Origin: Deltaproteobacteria bacterium
GTDB lineage: Bacteria > DRYD01
DNA: 64,000 bases
NCBI GenBank assembly: GCA_028276365.1
Contig: JAPYWL010000004.1
Coordinates: 1 to 64,000, forward strand
Direction of reading: 5' to 3'
Made by a program: the position numbers and the translations under genes
Part shown: one piece after another, positions 7,955 through 17,044 of the stretch
How positions within the stretch are numbered: the stretch's first letter is position 1
Layout: every line of letters begins with the position of its first letter
The notes under the pieces: model-generated
The model's database searches: none
The model's input: only the letters and a program-made list of their open reading frames with translations
Told to the model about the DNA's origin: nothing

Positions 7955-8965
7955 TTAAGCTATGTATCTCATTTCTGACTTATATTGTTGATAATAAACC
8001 ATAATTCTTCTTACATAATTTTGAGTTTCAGCAAATGGAGGAATTCCACCATATTTTTTAACATTACCGGGACCTGCATTATATGCAGCTAATGCTAATT
8101 CTACTCTACCTCCAAACATATCTAACATTTGTCTTAAATATTTGGCTCCACCCATTACGTTTTGTACAGGATCAAAAGGATTTGATACTCCTAAAGATCT
8201 TGCAGTTTCTGGCATTAATTGCATTAATCCCATTGCTCCTACATGGGATCTAGCATTGGGATTAAAACCACTTTCTTGTTTTATTACTGCTTTTAATAAA
8301 GCTGGATCTAAATTGTATCTTTGAGCTGCTTGTAAAATTATTCTATCTAATTGATTTTGAGGAATGAAATTTCTAAAACCTATATTACCTGAATTAGGGG
8401 TAAGAGGGAATTCACCCATACCAGGGAATCCACCTATACCAGGAAATCCACTCATACCAGGAAATCCACCCATACCAGGGAATCCACCTATACCAGGAAA
8501 TCCACTCATACCAGGAAATCCACTCATACCAGGAAATCCACCCATACCAGGAAATCCACCCATACCAGGGAATCCATTCATACCAGAAAATCCGCTCATG
8601 TTGTTATTATTAACAAGTGTTAGTAATAATAATAGTAAGCTTAATAGTAGCATTGGATTTATAGGGTTTTGAATCATATTATTATTAAATGGAGCATTAT
8701 TATTAAATGGAAAACTAAAGGGACTATTTAATGGATTTGAAAAGTTATTCATTAAAGGAATAGCTGTTCCTAATAAAGCACCTATTAATCCTCCTGTTAA
8801 TCCTCCTATTAATCCACTAATAAATGGGTTATTTAATGAGTTATTTGAAATATTATAATTATCAAAAAGATAATTAAATGTTATATTTGATGTAGTTATA
8901 GAACTAAAGGAGAAAGTTGAAAATCCAGAGGTTATAGAAAAATTTGAATAATTAAAATTAATCAT
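7955..8965 (-). CDS. SLT-type lytic transglycosylase with glycine zipper and GFPG hexapeptide repeats
   Basis: The C-terminal 130 residues are a Slt/MltE-like domain that cleaves peptidoglycan glycan strands. Visible are the catalytic Glu in [24 protein letters not shown] and [13 protein letters not shown]. The N-terminal 200 residues are unlike ordinary family members: a Ser/Asn/Phe-rich stretch, a glycine zipper ([16 protein letters not shown], about 51-66), a Leu-rich segment (105-118) and eleven hexapeptides around GFPGMG (123-188). No classical signal peptide is obvious; the hydrophobic segments may anchor or export it. The start has an ideal ribosome site (AAGGAGGTG). It is transcribed divergently from rlmN. 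The enzyme call is firm; the role of the repeats is unknown. Confidence 0.9.
   Translation of the reverse strand: MINFNYSNFSITSGFSTFSFSSITTSNITFNYLFDNYNISNNSLNNPFISGLIGGLTGGLIGALLGTAIPLMNNFSNPLNSPFSFPFNNNAPFNNNMIQNPINPMLLLSLLLLLLTLVNNNNMSGFSGMNGFPGMGGFPGMGGFPGMSGFPGMSGFPGIGGFPGMGGFPGMSGFPGIGGFPGMGEFPLTPNSGNIGFRNFIPQNQLDRIILQAAQRYNLDPALLKAVIKQESGFNPNARSHVGAMGLMQLMPETARSLGVSNPFDPVQNVMGGAKYLRQMLDMFGGRVELALAAYNAGPGNVKKYGGIPPFAETQNYVRRIMVYYQQYKSEMRYIA
8402..8599 (-). repeat. 11 tandem 18-bp repeats inside the transglycosylase gene
   Basis: On the plus strand the unit is close to CCACCCATACCAGGAAAT. The copies encode the hexapeptides [12 protein letters not shown] or IGGFPG, with end units degenerating to MSGFSG and MGEFPL. 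Several copies are nearly identical, which indicates recent expansion and probable length variation between strains. Confidence 0.95.
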
Positions 8966-8987
8966 TTTTTTTACACCTCCTTCTTTA

Positions 8988-9005
8988 TTAGGATTTTAAT
9001 CCTTA
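8988..9005 (-). promoter_or_regulatory. short dyad in the transglycosylase leader
   Basis: AGGATT (8990-8995) and AATCCT (8998-9003) form a 6-bp inverted repeat with a 2-bp centre, lying just upstream of the strong ribosome site of the minus-strand gene. It could be an operator half-site pair; the 2-nt loop makes an RNA hairpin of the full stem unlikely. Confidence 0.25.
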
Positions 9006-9198
9006 TTATATTTATAAAAATTTTTTTTAGCTATTTTTAATAAGATTGTTAAAAAAGTTAAAAAAAATAGAAAAATGTTAAAAAATATTATTTTTATTAT
9101 ATTATGTAATAATTTTTTTTTATATCTTTGTAAAGGTAATTATTTGAGGATTGTTTAAATATATATAAGGGTAAATATAAATAGGGGAGATTTTTAAT

Positions 9199-10293
9199 AT
9201 GGATTATTATCTAAAAAATTATACTTATAGTCAATTAAAAGATTTGTTAAAGAATATATTAGCTAAAGATAAGAGTAATCTAAAGGAAGATTTTTTTAAT
9301 TATAGAGTTGATCAGATTTTTAATTGGATTTATAAGAAATATGAGGATAAAATAGATAATTTTTCTGATTTATCCAAAAATTTTAGAGAATTCTTAAAAA
9401 ATAATTTTGAAATAAATTCACTAAAGATATATGATACAAAATTATCTAAATACAATGATTCAATTAAGTTTTTATTTAAGACATCTGATAATGAGTATAT
9501 AGAAAGTGTTTTAATGAAACATCCCCAAAGATACACTGTTTGTTTATCTACTCAGGTAGGTTGTAATGTTAGGTGTATATTTTGTGCTTCAGGTATTAAT
9601 GGGCTTAAAAGAAATTTGAATTTAGCTGAAATAATTGATCAGTTATTTTTAATTCAGAAGTATATATATATGAGAGAAAAAATGAGAATTACGAATATAG
9701 TTTATATGGGTATGGGAGAACCTTTATTTAATTATGAAAACCTTATTAAATCTTTGGATATTTTTACCCATGATAAAGCTTTTAATATAAGTAATAGAAA
9801 TATAACTGTTTCTACTTCGGGAGTAGTTGATAAGATTTATGAATTAGCAGAAGAAAAATTTAGAGTAAAACTTGCTATTTCATTACACTCTCCCTTTGAA
9901 AATAAAAGACAAAAATTAATCCCCTTAGCTAAAAAATATAAAATACCTCAAATATTAAAAGCTGCTGAATATTATTTTTTGAAAACTAAGCGAAGGATAA
10001 CTATTGAATATATTTTACTTAAAAACATAACAGACACCTTAGAAGATGCTAAAGAATTGGTAAATATTCTAAAAAATTATAATTTTAAAGTATTTATTAA
10101 TTTGATTCCTTATAATTCAATAGGTAATATTTATTTAGATAATGTTTTATTAGAACAATCAGATAATGAATCTATAATTCAATTTTATAATTATATAAAG
10201 AAATATTTTGAGGTAAATGTTAGATGGAGCTTAGGAAGAGATATTAACGCTGCTTGTGGGCAACTTAGAAGACAGTTAATCAATTCAATCTAA
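9199..10293 (+). CDS. rlmN: 23S rRNA (A2503-C2) / tRNA (A37-C2) methyltransferase
   Basis: This is a radical-SAM enzyme that methylates carbon 2 of A2503 in 23S rRNA, and of A37 in some tRNAs. The 4Fe-4S cluster motif is Cys122-x3-Cys126-x2-Cys129 (CNVRCIFC). Other family marks are RVDQIFNWIY near the N-terminus, the SAM-binding MGMGEPL, and SLHSP. The C-terminal NAACGQLR contains the Cys that resolves the methyl intermediate. The 364-residue length is usual. A GGGGAG ribosome site lies upstream. PBP2 follows after 15 bases, so the two may share a transcript. Confidence 0.96.
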   Translation: MDYYLKNYTYSQLKDLLKNILAKDKSNLKEDFFNYRVDQIFNWIYKKYEDKIDNFSDLSKNFREFLKNNFEINSLKIYDTKLSKYNDSIKFLFKTSDNEYIESVLMKHPQRYTVCLSTQVGCNVRCIFCASGINGLKRNLNLAEIIDQLFLIQKYIYMREKMRITNIVYMGMGEPLFNYENLIKSLDIFTHDKAFNISNRNITVSTSGVVDKIYELAEEKFRVKLAISLHSPFENKRQKLIPLAKKYKIPQILKAAEYYFLKTKRRITIEYILLKNITDTLEDAKELVNILKNYNFKVFINLIPYNSIGNIYLDNVLLEQSDNESIIQFYNYIKKYFEVNVRWSLGRDINAACGQLRRQLINSI

Positions 10294-10308
10294 TTTTTAT
10301 ATTTTTTA

Positions 10309-12030
10309 ATGAGGTACCTCTTTATTATATTTATTTTAGGGTATCTTTGGGTATTTTATAATTTATTAAAAATACATTTTCTAAAACACGATTTATTTAA
10401 ACAAAAATTATACCAATTTACCACTATAACTATCTATACTTCACCTAATAGATCTTTAATTTTAGATAGAAATTTAAAGGAAATAGTTCAAAATAAATCA
10501 GAATTTTATATAACTTTACAAAAATCTAAACTACAATTGCTAAACAGAAATACTAGAATGAATATCATAGATAATCTAAGTAAATACTTTAATAAAGATA
10601 TTCAGCAAGAAATTGCTAAATCATATTTGGATAAAGTTATTTTAAAAAAAAATCCAAATATTAATGATATTTCATTTATAACTGAGAATTTATATTATTT
10701 ATATGGTGTTAATGTTGAGATTTTTTATAATAGATATTATCCTTATAAATCTGCTGCTGCTTTTATAACGGGATTTGTTAATATGCCTTCTTATGAAGAA
10801 ATTAAAAATAATCCAGAGTTAATTTACTATGATTATACTGGAAAGGATGGCTTAGAAAAGCAGTATGATAATTTATTAAGAGGAAAATTAGGGGTTATTA
10901 AATATCAAATAAAGCCTGATGGCACTCCTTATAAAGTTTTGGATAAATCAGAACCTGTTAATAATTTTTACCTTAAAACCACTATTGATATTGATATTCA
11001 ATTATATATTTATAATGAATTAAAAAAATTATGTGATAATTTAAGTATAAAAAATAATCAGCCAGTAGGAGGTTCTGTTGTTTTAATGAAAACTAATGGT
11101 GAGATTTTATCTTTAGTTAGTTATCCATCTTATGATCCAAATACTTTAAAGCCTGATTATAATTATATACTAAAGAAATACCCAGGTTTTTCTTATTTTT
11201 TAAATAGAGCTATTTCAGGGGAATATCCTCCAGCTTCTACTTTTAAAATTATAACTTCTTTAGCTGCTTTAAGTGAAAATATTATTAACGATAAAACAAA
11301 GATATATTGCCCAGGGGTTTTTTATGTAGGTAGTCATCCTTTTTATTGTTTTAATCAATCAGGACATGGGTATTTAGATATTTATTCTGCTTTAGCATAT
11401 TCCTGTGATGTTTTCTATTATAAACTTGGTTATTTACTAGGAATTGATAAATTATCAAAATATTGTTTCATGTTGGGATTAAATAATTTAACAGGTATTG
11501 ATTTACCTTATGAAGCAAAAGGTTTTATACCTACTAAAGAGTTTAAAATGAAATATTTAAAAGAAGAATGGACTAAAGGGGATGATGTTAATAGTTCTAT
11601 TGGTCAAGGAATGGTTTTGGTTACCCCTATTCAGATGGCTGTTGTTGTTAATTCTATTGCTACAGGGTATAAAGTAACCCCTTTTATTAATTTGGATTAT
11701 AAACCTAAAGTTATAAAACTTAATATAAATGAAAAAAAATTAAAAATAATAAGACAATCAATGAGGAATGCAATTGATTTTGGTACTGCTAGTATTGTTA
11801 AATATAAAGTGAAAAAATATGTAGTAGCTGGTAAAACTGGCACTGCTGAAGTACCTACTAATTCTAATAACCCTAAAGGATTAAATAATACATGGTTTGT
11901 TTCCTATTTTGATTATAATAAACCTGAGTATGTTTTAGTTGTTTCCTTAGAAGGTAGTGGAGGATATGGAGGAGAATATGCTGCTAACTTAGCAGCTGAT
12001 ATTATTAACTTTTTAGCTACTAAAAAGTAA
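10309..12030 (+). CDS. mrdA: penicillin-binding protein 2 (elongation transpeptidase)
   Basis: PBP2 cross-links peptidoglycan during lateral wall growth with the RodA/MreB complex. The order is an N-terminal membrane anchor (about 3-23), a dimerisation domain containing GKDGLEKQYDNLLRGKLG (about 183-200), then the transpeptidase domain. The three active-site motifs are present: ASTFK (catalytic Ser near residue 311), SCD for SxN, and KTGTAE. The 573-residue length is within family range. The anchor starts immediately at the first codon. No RodA gene is adjacent. Identity as a class B PBP is firm; PBP2 rather than FtsI is inferred from the GxxGLE-type insert and overall similarity. Confidence 0.92.
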   Translation: MRYLFIIFILGYLWVFYNLLKIHFLKHDLFKQKLYQFTTITIYTSPNRSLILDRNLKEIVQNKSEFYITLQKSKLQLLNRNTRMNIIDNLSKYFNKDIQQEIAKSYLDKVILKKNPNINDISFITENLYYLYGVNVEIFYNRYYPYKSAAAFITGFVNMPSYEEIKNNPELIYYDYTGKDGLEKQYDNLLRGKLGVIKYQIKPDGTPYKVLDKSEPVNNFYLKTTIDIDIQLYIYNELKKLCDNLSIKNNQPVGGSVVLMKTNGEILSLVSYPSYDPNTLKPDYNYILKKYPGFSYFLNRAISGEYPPASTFKIITSLAALSENIINDKTKIYCPGVFYVGSHPFYCFNQSGHGYLDIYSALAYSCDVFYYKLGYLLGIDKLSKYCFMLGLNNLTGIDLPYEAKGFIPTKEFKMKYLKEEWTKGDDVNSSIGQGMVLVTPIQMAVVVNSIATGYKVTPFINLDYKPKVIKLNINEKKLKIIRQSMRNAIDFGTASIVKYKVKKYVVAGKTGTAEVPTNSNNPKGLNNTWFVSYFDYNKPEYVLVVSLEGSGGYGGEYAANLAADIINFLATKK

Positions 12031-12173
12031 GTTTTTTTAAATATTATATTTAGCTTTTATTCTTTTATATTGCTTCTTTTAATTTTGAAAAGGATTTTAG
12101 ATTTATAAATAGAATATAAAAGTGTCCATTAAATAATATAATATATATAGTAAAAAATTAGGGGGTGAAAAAA

Positions 12174-12242
12174 ATGGGTTGGTGGTGGTTAGTTATGTTA
12201 GCTATTATTTTAGTAGGTTTATCCTATCCTGATACATTCTAA
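12174..12242 (+). CDS. 22-residue membrane micropeptide with a WWW motif
   Basis: A very strong ribosome site (GGGGGTG, 12161-12167) lies 6 bases before an ATG that opens a 22-codon ORF. The peptide begins MGWWWLVMLAII, continues with LVGL and ends SYPDTF. It is one short transmembrane helix flanked by a Trp cluster. It does not match a family I can name. It lies alone in the 476-nt gap between PBP2 and the zinc-finger protein, with its own AT-rich upstream region. The ideal ribosome spacing and single-helix composition argue that it is translated. Function is unknown; small membrane modulators of envelope proteins look like this. Confidence 0.6.
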   Translation: MGWWWLVMLAIILVGLSYPDTF

Positions 12243-12506
12243 TTTTAAATTAATTGATCTTATAAAATTATAAAAATTATAAAAGAGATAATAAAGAGAT
12301 AATAAATGATAAAATAAGAATTTAAAATTAATAAAAATTAGTATTTTTTTTATAAAAATAAACAAGCAACTTATATAGCTTAGAATTATCTACAAATACC
12401 TATTTTATAATAAAAAAACTTTATTAATGTGCTAAAGCGCTAAATGAGTATTGTTTAATAAAGGAGTATAGTTTGATTATATTTTAGTTAAAGAGGTGAT
12501 TTATAA
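12243..12506 (+). other. 264-nt noncoding stretch with a 9-bp dyad
   Basis: CTTTATTAA (near 12419-12427) and TTAATAAAG (near 12455-12463) form a perfect 9-bp inverted repeat around a 27-nt loop. The 3' arm runs into GGAG, but no usable start codon follows. Short direct repeats (AAATTATA, AGAGATAATAA) precede it. No gene is seen. Confidence 0.4.
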
Positions 12507-13097
12507 ATGTTTTGTCCTAGATGTTTAATTAATTCTAAAGAAGTTTTGCTCCAAAATATGGTATTAGAGGGTATAGAATTGGATGTATGTAATTCTTGTG
12601 GAGGGATATGGTTTGATAAACAGGAATTGGCTGCTGCTGTATCCTTAGATAAACAAACTGTAGATAGTTTTTATAATAAATTAAATGCTTTAAAAGTGCA
12701 AAATGAAACGAGTGAAACAGTTTCAAATGACCAGAATTTTGCTAAAGATCTTATTCTTAAATGTCCTAAGTGTAACATTGAGATGAGTAAATATAGATAT
12801 ATGTATACTTCTAATATCTATATAGACTCGTGTGATAGGTGTGAGGGTATTTGGTTAGATAATAATGAATTGTTAAATATAATAAATTATTTAGAAGAAG
12901 CAAGTAAAGTGGATCCTGAAAAGGAAGCTGCTGTTTTAGCTAAAGTACAACAAATAAAAAGAGAATATGAATTAAGAGAAAAGGAATTTGTAGATAGCTT
13001 AGTTAAACTTGATGATAAAGCAAGAAACCCTATCACTAAAGGTTTAGGTGAAGTTTTACAAGCTATTTACTCTTTTCTATATAAAAGAGGATTATAA
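12507..13097 (+). CDS. two-domain zinc-finger protein (zf-TFIIB family)
   Basis: Two copies of the bacterial zf-TFIIB ribbon are visible. The first has CPRC with CNSCGGIWFD (residues 3-35) and the second CPKC with CDRCEGIWLD (near 88-125). Each supplies four Cys for one zinc ion, followed by the W-(F/L)-D-x-x-E-L signature. The last 60 residues are charged and helical (KVDPEKEAAVLAKVQQIKRE). The function of this family is not established despite the name; there is no reason to think of transcription factor IIB here. A GAGGTG ribosome site supports the start. It stands between the micropeptide and ispH without clear functional links. Confidence 0.85.
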   Translation: MFCPRCLINSKEVLLQNMVLEGIELDVCNSCGGIWFDKQELAAAVSLDKQTVDSFYNKLNALKVQNETSETVSNDQNFAKDLILKCPKCNIEMSKYRYMYTSNIYIDSCDRCEGIWLDNNELLNIINYLEEASKVDPEKEAAVLAKVQQIKREYELREKEFVDSLVKLDDKARNPITKGLGEVLQAIYSFLYKRGL

Positions 13098-13206
13098 TTA
13101 AATTATTAAGTAGAAGTTAATTTATTAGCTTACTAAAAAGAAATAAGTAATCTTAAATAGGAAAAAACTTTTGGAAATTAAGATAAGTAATATTAGGGAG
13201 TGTGTT

Positions 13207-14106
13207 ATGGAAATTATATTAGCTGAAAAAATGGGATTTTGTTTTGGAGTTAAAAGAACAGTTAATGAAACTCAAAAATTAGTTGATCAAAATTTAATTG
13301 ATGCTATTACTTTTGGCCCTATTATCCATAATAACGATGTTATAACCTATTTTAACCAAAAAGGTATAACTTATGTTAATAACCTTGAAGAATTAAAACA
13401 AAAATTAAAAGAAAAAAAAATAAATACTGTTGTTATTAGAACCCATGGAGTAAGAAAAGATATTTTAGAGGAAATTAAAAAACTTAATTTAAAAGTGATA
13501 AATGGGACATGCCCTTATGTTACTAAGGTTCATAAGATAGTAGAAAAAATGTCAAGGGAAGGATATCCGATTTTAATTATAGGGAAAGCTGATCATCCTG
13601 AGATAATTGGGGTTACTGGTTATATTGATAATAACGTACCTTATTTTATTATAAAAAATGAAGAAGAATTAAATCAAATTGATTTTTCTAAGATAAAAAA
13701 GATAGCTGTTGTTTCTCAAACTACTGAGAAAATAGAAAAAGTTCAAAAAATAGTTTCTAAGTTAATTAGCTTTATTCCTGAAGTTAGATATTTTAAAACT
13801 ATATGTTATGCTACTGATGAAAATCAGGAGGCTGTACATAAATTAGCTCCTAATGTTGATATAATGATTGTTATTGGAGGAAAAAGTAGTTCTAATACTA
13901 AAAAACTATTTGAAATAGCTAAACAGTATTGTGATAGGACTTATCATATAGAAAATGAGAAAGATTTAGATATAAATTGGTTTAATTATGATGATAAAGT
14001 AGGTATAACTGCTGGAGCATCTACTCCTGATTGGGTTATTCATAATGTTATTAATAAAATTAAAGAATTTTCTGATATTTTAAAAAATAATACTGTTAAG
14101 GTGTAA
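13207..14106 (+). CDS. ispH: 4-hydroxy-3-methylbut-2-enyl diphosphate reductase
   Basis: IspH performs the last step of the non-mevalonate isoprenoid pathway, reducing HMBPP to IPP and DMAPP with a 4Fe-4S cluster. The three cluster Cys are in GFCFGVKR (Cys12), NGTCPYV and ICYATDENQ. Also present are RTHGV with its conserved His and the C-terminal TAGASTPDW. I start at ATG 13207: GGAG lies 7 bases upstream, and MEIILAEKMGFCFGV is the normal family N-terminus. The longer frame from TTG 13171 has no ribosome site. The 299-residue length is usual. It works with dxs at 17551 in the same pathway. Confidence 0.96.
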   Translation: MEIILAEKMGFCFGVKRTVNETQKLVDQNLIDAITFGPIIHNNDVITYFNQKGITYVNNLEELKQKLKEKKINTVVIRTHGVRKDILEEIKKLNLKVINGTCPYVTKVHKIVEKMSREGYPILIIGKADHPEIIGVTGYIDNNVPYFIIKNEEELNQIDFSKIKKIAVVSQTTEKIEKVQKIVSKLISFIPEVRYFKTICYATDENQEAVHKLAPNVDIMIVIGGKSSSNTKKLFEIAKQYCDRTYHIENEKDLDINWFNYDDKVGITAGASTPDWVIHNVINKIKEFSDILKNNTVKV

Positions 14107-14159
14107 GTAATTAAAAATAAAAGTAAGAAAAAGTAAGATAGGAAATAGAGGGGAAATAT

Positions 14160-15629
14160 ATGTTAAAAAAACTAAGAAATATTATATTCTATTTAAGTAT
14201 TATTTTGCTAATTTTTGGGATTTTATTTGTATTTAATTTAATGAAGATAAAAAGTGAAGGTAATTTAGAGAGTAATAATGAAAAAACAATTAACCAGGAA
14301 GTAGATATAGGTAGAGCTGATTTTGAACTTTTTAGGCAAGTTATTGCTTATTCTTATAAATATTTTCCTGAAGATTTTAGTATTAAAGATAAATTAAATA
14401 AAACATTAATTAAAGTTAAAAATAATTTAAATTATTTAGGATATAATGTTAATGTTTCTTTATTAAATTCTGATAATTTAAAGGATTATCTTAGTGAATT
14501 TGAAACTAAGGTTAATGAGATTTATAATCAAATTAAAGATCAAAACATAGATATTTCTAAGAGTTTAGGTAAAAGTAATTTAAAACAAAATCAGATTGAA
14601 ATTTATAGTACTTTAAATAAGTATTTAAGAACTTATCCGGGATATTTTAAATTTGTTTTAAATACTTATTGTTCTACGTTAGATCCTTATACTAATTATA
14701 TGGGGCCTAAAGAGTATAAGGTTTTTAATGAAGGAATTAGTGGTGGTAATTTTAGTGGGATTGGAGTTGCTATGTCTGCTGTTAAAGATAAAGATGGGGA
14801 AATTACTATTATAGATGTTTTTGAAGATACGCCAGCTTATAGAGCTGGATTAAAACCTGGAGATAAGATTGTTGAAGTTGATGATAAAAATGTTAAGGAT
14901 TATTCAGTTGATACTGTTCAATCTATGATAAGAGGTCCTAAAGGAACGCCTGTTAATTTAACTATAAGAAGAGGAAAAGATTTAATTAATTTTAAAATAA
15001 TTAGAGATATTATTCATATAAAAAGCACAAAAGAAAAATTAATAACTAAGAATGGAATGGAAATAGGATATATAAGAATAAGTAGTTTTAATAAAGATAC
15101 TTCTAAGGAATTCTTACAATCTTATAATAAATTAAATAGACCTAAGAAAATTATAATTGATTTAAGAAATAATGGTGGGGGCTTATTAGATGAAGCAGTC
15201 AATATAGCATCTTATTTTGTAGAGAACGGAAAATTAGCTGTTTATCTTAAGTCTAAAGATAGGATAGAAAAAGAATATTATACTAATTCTAAGGAAAAAA
15301 TAGATGCTGATGTTGTTATTTTAGTTAATAATTATACTGCAAGTGCTGCTGAAATTTTAGCTCAATCTCTAAAGGATTTAAAAAAGGAGGTAAAAATAGT
15401 TGGACTACCTTCATATGGTAAAAATAGTGTTCAAACTTTATTTAATCTTATGGATGGCGGAGTTTTAAAATTAACCATTGCTAAATATTATACTTTATCA
15501 AATAGAGATATTTCTAAAGATAAAGTTAGTTTAGATTATAAAGTTGAATTTAATGATTCTAATCCCCTTGATTTTGGATCTGATAAGGATACTCAATTAA
15601 ATAATGCAATAGAATTATTAGCTAAATAG
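14160..15629 (+). CDS. C-terminal processing peptidase (S41 family, CtpA-like)
   Basis: Ctp proteases degrade or trim envelope proteins, including peptidoglycan hydrolases. The order is an N-terminal signal anchor (residues about 4-27), a helical region, a PDZ domain (GIGVAMS to about 290) and the S41 serine protease core. The catalytic Ser is in NNYTASAAEIL and the Lys in LPSYGKNSVQT, the Ser-Lys dyad of the family. The 489-residue length fits. The start has GAGGGG 6 bases upstream. The rpmH gene follows 36 bases later. An extracytoplasmic location is inferred from the anchor. Confidence 0.93.
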   Translation: MLKKLRNIIFYLSIILLIFGILFVFNLMKIKSEGNLESNNEKTINQEVDIGRADFELFRQVIAYSYKYFPEDFSIKDKLNKTLIKVKNNLNYLGYNVNVSLLNSDNLKDYLSEFETKVNEIYNQIKDQNIDISKSLGKSNLKQNQIEIYSTLNKYLRTYPGYFKFVLNTYCSTLDPYTNYMGPKEYKVFNEGISGGNFSGIGVAMSAVKDKDGEITIIDVFEDTPAYRAGLKPGDKIVEVDDKNVKDYSVDTVQSMIRGPKGTPVNLTIRRGKDLINFKIIRDIIHIKSTKEKLITKNGMEIGYIRISSFNKDTSKEFLQSYNKLNRPKKIIIDLRNNGGGLLDEAVNIASYFVENGKLAVYLKSKDRIEKEYYTNSKEKIDADVVILVNNYTASAAEILAQSLKDLKKEVKIVGLPSYGKNSVQTLFNLMDGGVLKLTIAKYYTLSNRDISKDKVSLDYKVEFNDSNPLDFGSDKDTQLNNAIELLAK

Positions 15630-15665
15630 AATAATAAAAATAAAAAAAGAAGGGGGAAGTAAGTT

Positions 15666-15803
15666 ATGACTAAAAGGACTTATCAACCTAATAATAGAAA
15701 GATGAAGAAAAAACATGGGTTTTTGTCAAGGATGGCTACTAAAAGTGGAAGAAAAATAATTAAAAGAAGAATACAAAAAGGTAGATGGAGATTAACTGTA
15801 TAA
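15666..15803 (+). CDS. rpmH: 50S ribosomal protein bL34
   Basis: This 45-residue, strongly basic protein has the hallmark bL34 sequence: [28 protein letters not shown] and a basic end closing WRLTV. It sits in the large subunit near the exit-tunnel region. GGGGGA lies 10 bases before the ATG. In most bacteria rpmH is followed by rnpA, yidD and yidC beside dnaA. Here it lies between ctpA and divIVA and neither rnpA nor yidC is near, so the usual origin-region cluster has been broken up. Confidence 0.97.
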   Translation: MTKRTYQPNNRKMKKKHGFLSRMATKSGRKIIKRRIQKGRWRLTV

Positions 15804-15842
15804 TATTTAAATTATTTTTCATTTATAGAGGTGTCTTATAAA

Positions 15843-16493
15843 ATGAAAGATTCTTTTAATAATGATTTTGCTATTTTAACTCCTGCTGATATAGCTCGTA
15901 TTAAATTTAGTACTTCTTTTAAGGGATATAATAAAGATGAAGTAGATGAATTTTTAGAACAACTTAATATCTATTATACTAAAATATGGAAAGAAAATAT
16001 AGAGCTAAAAAATAAAGTAGAATACTTAACTAAAGAATTAGAACATTATAAAAAACTTGAGAATACTATTCAAGAGTCATTAATTACTTCCAAGAAAATG
16101 GCAAATGAAATAATACAATCGGCTAAACTGGAATCAGAGAATATAATCAAAAAAGCTCAATTAACTCAATTAACTATTGAAAATGAGATTAAAAAAATCT
16201 TAGATAAAATTCAAAATGATATAACTCACATAAAAAATTTAAGAAATGATTTAGTAAAGGAAACAAAGTATTATTTAACAATTCTATTAGAAAAATTAAG
16301 TGAAATAGAAAGTAGTTTTAATGTAGAAGAAGATTATTATCAAGTATTTTTTAAAAAATATACATTGTTTTTAAAGGAGAATATGGATGGGTGTTTAAAT
16401 AAATTAGTAGCTCTTAAAGATGAGAGTTTAGATTTATTAAATGAAAACCTAAAAAATAAAATAAGTAATGGAAATAGAGAAGTAATAAGTTAA
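15843..16493 (+). CDS. DivIVA-domain protein
   Basis: DivIVA proteins bind negatively curved membrane at poles and septa and recruit division or wall-growth proteins. The N-terminal domain is clear: ILTPADIARIKF and FKGYNKDEVDEFLEQL, the membrane-binding and crossover elements. It is followed by a coiled coil (about 45-150, rich in K/E/I/L) and a C-terminal helical tail. I place the start at ATG 15843, preceded by GAGGTG 10 bases upstream. The GTG at 15831 lies within that ribosome site. The final length is 216 residues. DivIVA with an outer membrane marker (LpxC) is an uncommon combination. Confidence 0.88.
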   Translation: MKDSFNNDFAILTPADIARIKFSTSFKGYNKDEVDEFLEQLNIYYTKIWKENIELKNKVEYLTKELEHYKKLENTIQESLITSKKMANEIIQSAKLESENIIKKAQLTQLTIENEIKKILDKIQNDITHIKNLRNDLVKETKYYLTILLEKLSEIESSFNVEEDYYQVFFKKYTLFLKENMDGCLNKLVALKDESLDLLNENLKNKISNGNREVIS

Positions 16494-16512
16494 TTGATAA
16501 AGGGGGTAAATT

Positions 16513-17031
16513 ATGAAAAAACCAGTATTACAATTTTCTATTCCATGCTTGGAAATAGAAACTGAAGATAAACCACCAGTATTTTCTTACGTATTTTATG
16601 AATTACCTTTTCCTAACGCACCAGTTTCATTTTATATTGCTAATGGATGGTCTAATGGAGAAGGTAGTTTTACTCAAGAAATTAAGTTAATTAAGCCATC
16701 TGGAAATTTATTAGTATCTACAGGAAAACAGGATTTTGAATTAAAGAGTTATAATATTCCTCAGTTAATGGTAAATTTATTTAGAGATATGATGTTTGAT
16801 GAATTTGGAGATTATAAAGTTGAAGTTTATCTTAATGATGAAAAAGTAATAGAATATCCTTTAACTGTTAGACAATTAACTCCTGAGGAAATAAGAAGAG
16901 TTCAAGAGATACAAAATAGGTTAGAGAATCAAGGAGGTACTAAAGAAAAGCAGGTTCAACAACAGACTTCAGAATCTAAGAAAGAAACAAAGAGAATATC
17001 CTCTGATGATGAATTTCTTATTTCTGGATAA
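16513..17031 (+). CDS. uncharacterised 172-residue protein (DUF6941-like?)
   Basis: I do not recognise this with confidence. The first 125 residues are predicted beta-rich and look like a sandwich: PVLQFSIPCLEIETEDK, then FPFPNAP-type turns, GSFTQEIKLIKPSG, and YKVEVYLNDEKVIEYPLTVR. The layout recalls the DUF6941 family, in which a short beta domain follows this opening, but that is from memory only. The last 45 residues are a charged, Gln-rich helical tail (TPEEIRRVQEIQNRLE). No signal peptide is present, so it is probably cytosolic. GGGGGT lies 8 bases before the ATG. coaD follows after 13 bases. Confidence 0.7.
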   Translation: MKKPVLQFSIPCLEIETEDKPPVFSYVFYELPFPNAPVSFYIANGWSNGEGSFTQEIKLIKPSGNLLVSTGKQDFELKSYNIPQLMVNLFRDMMFDEFGDYKVEVYLNDEKVIEYPLTVRQLTPEEIRRVQEIQNRLENQGGTKEKQVQQQTSESKKETKRISSDDEFLISG

Positions 17032-17044
17032 TAAATAATAGCTA

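Noticed and set aside
8402-8599. Possible CRISPR array from the regular repeats
   Set aside because: The units are contiguous without spacers and are in frame within a coding sequence.
8364-8672. Plus-strand ORF rich in Pro-Gly-Asn-Pro repeats
   Set aside because: It is the complement of the hexapeptide repeats in the minus-strand transglycosylase gene and has no ribosome site.
13171-13206. IspH start at TTG 13171
   Set aside because: No ribosome site; the ATG at 13207 has GGAG at ideal distance and gives the normal N-terminus.
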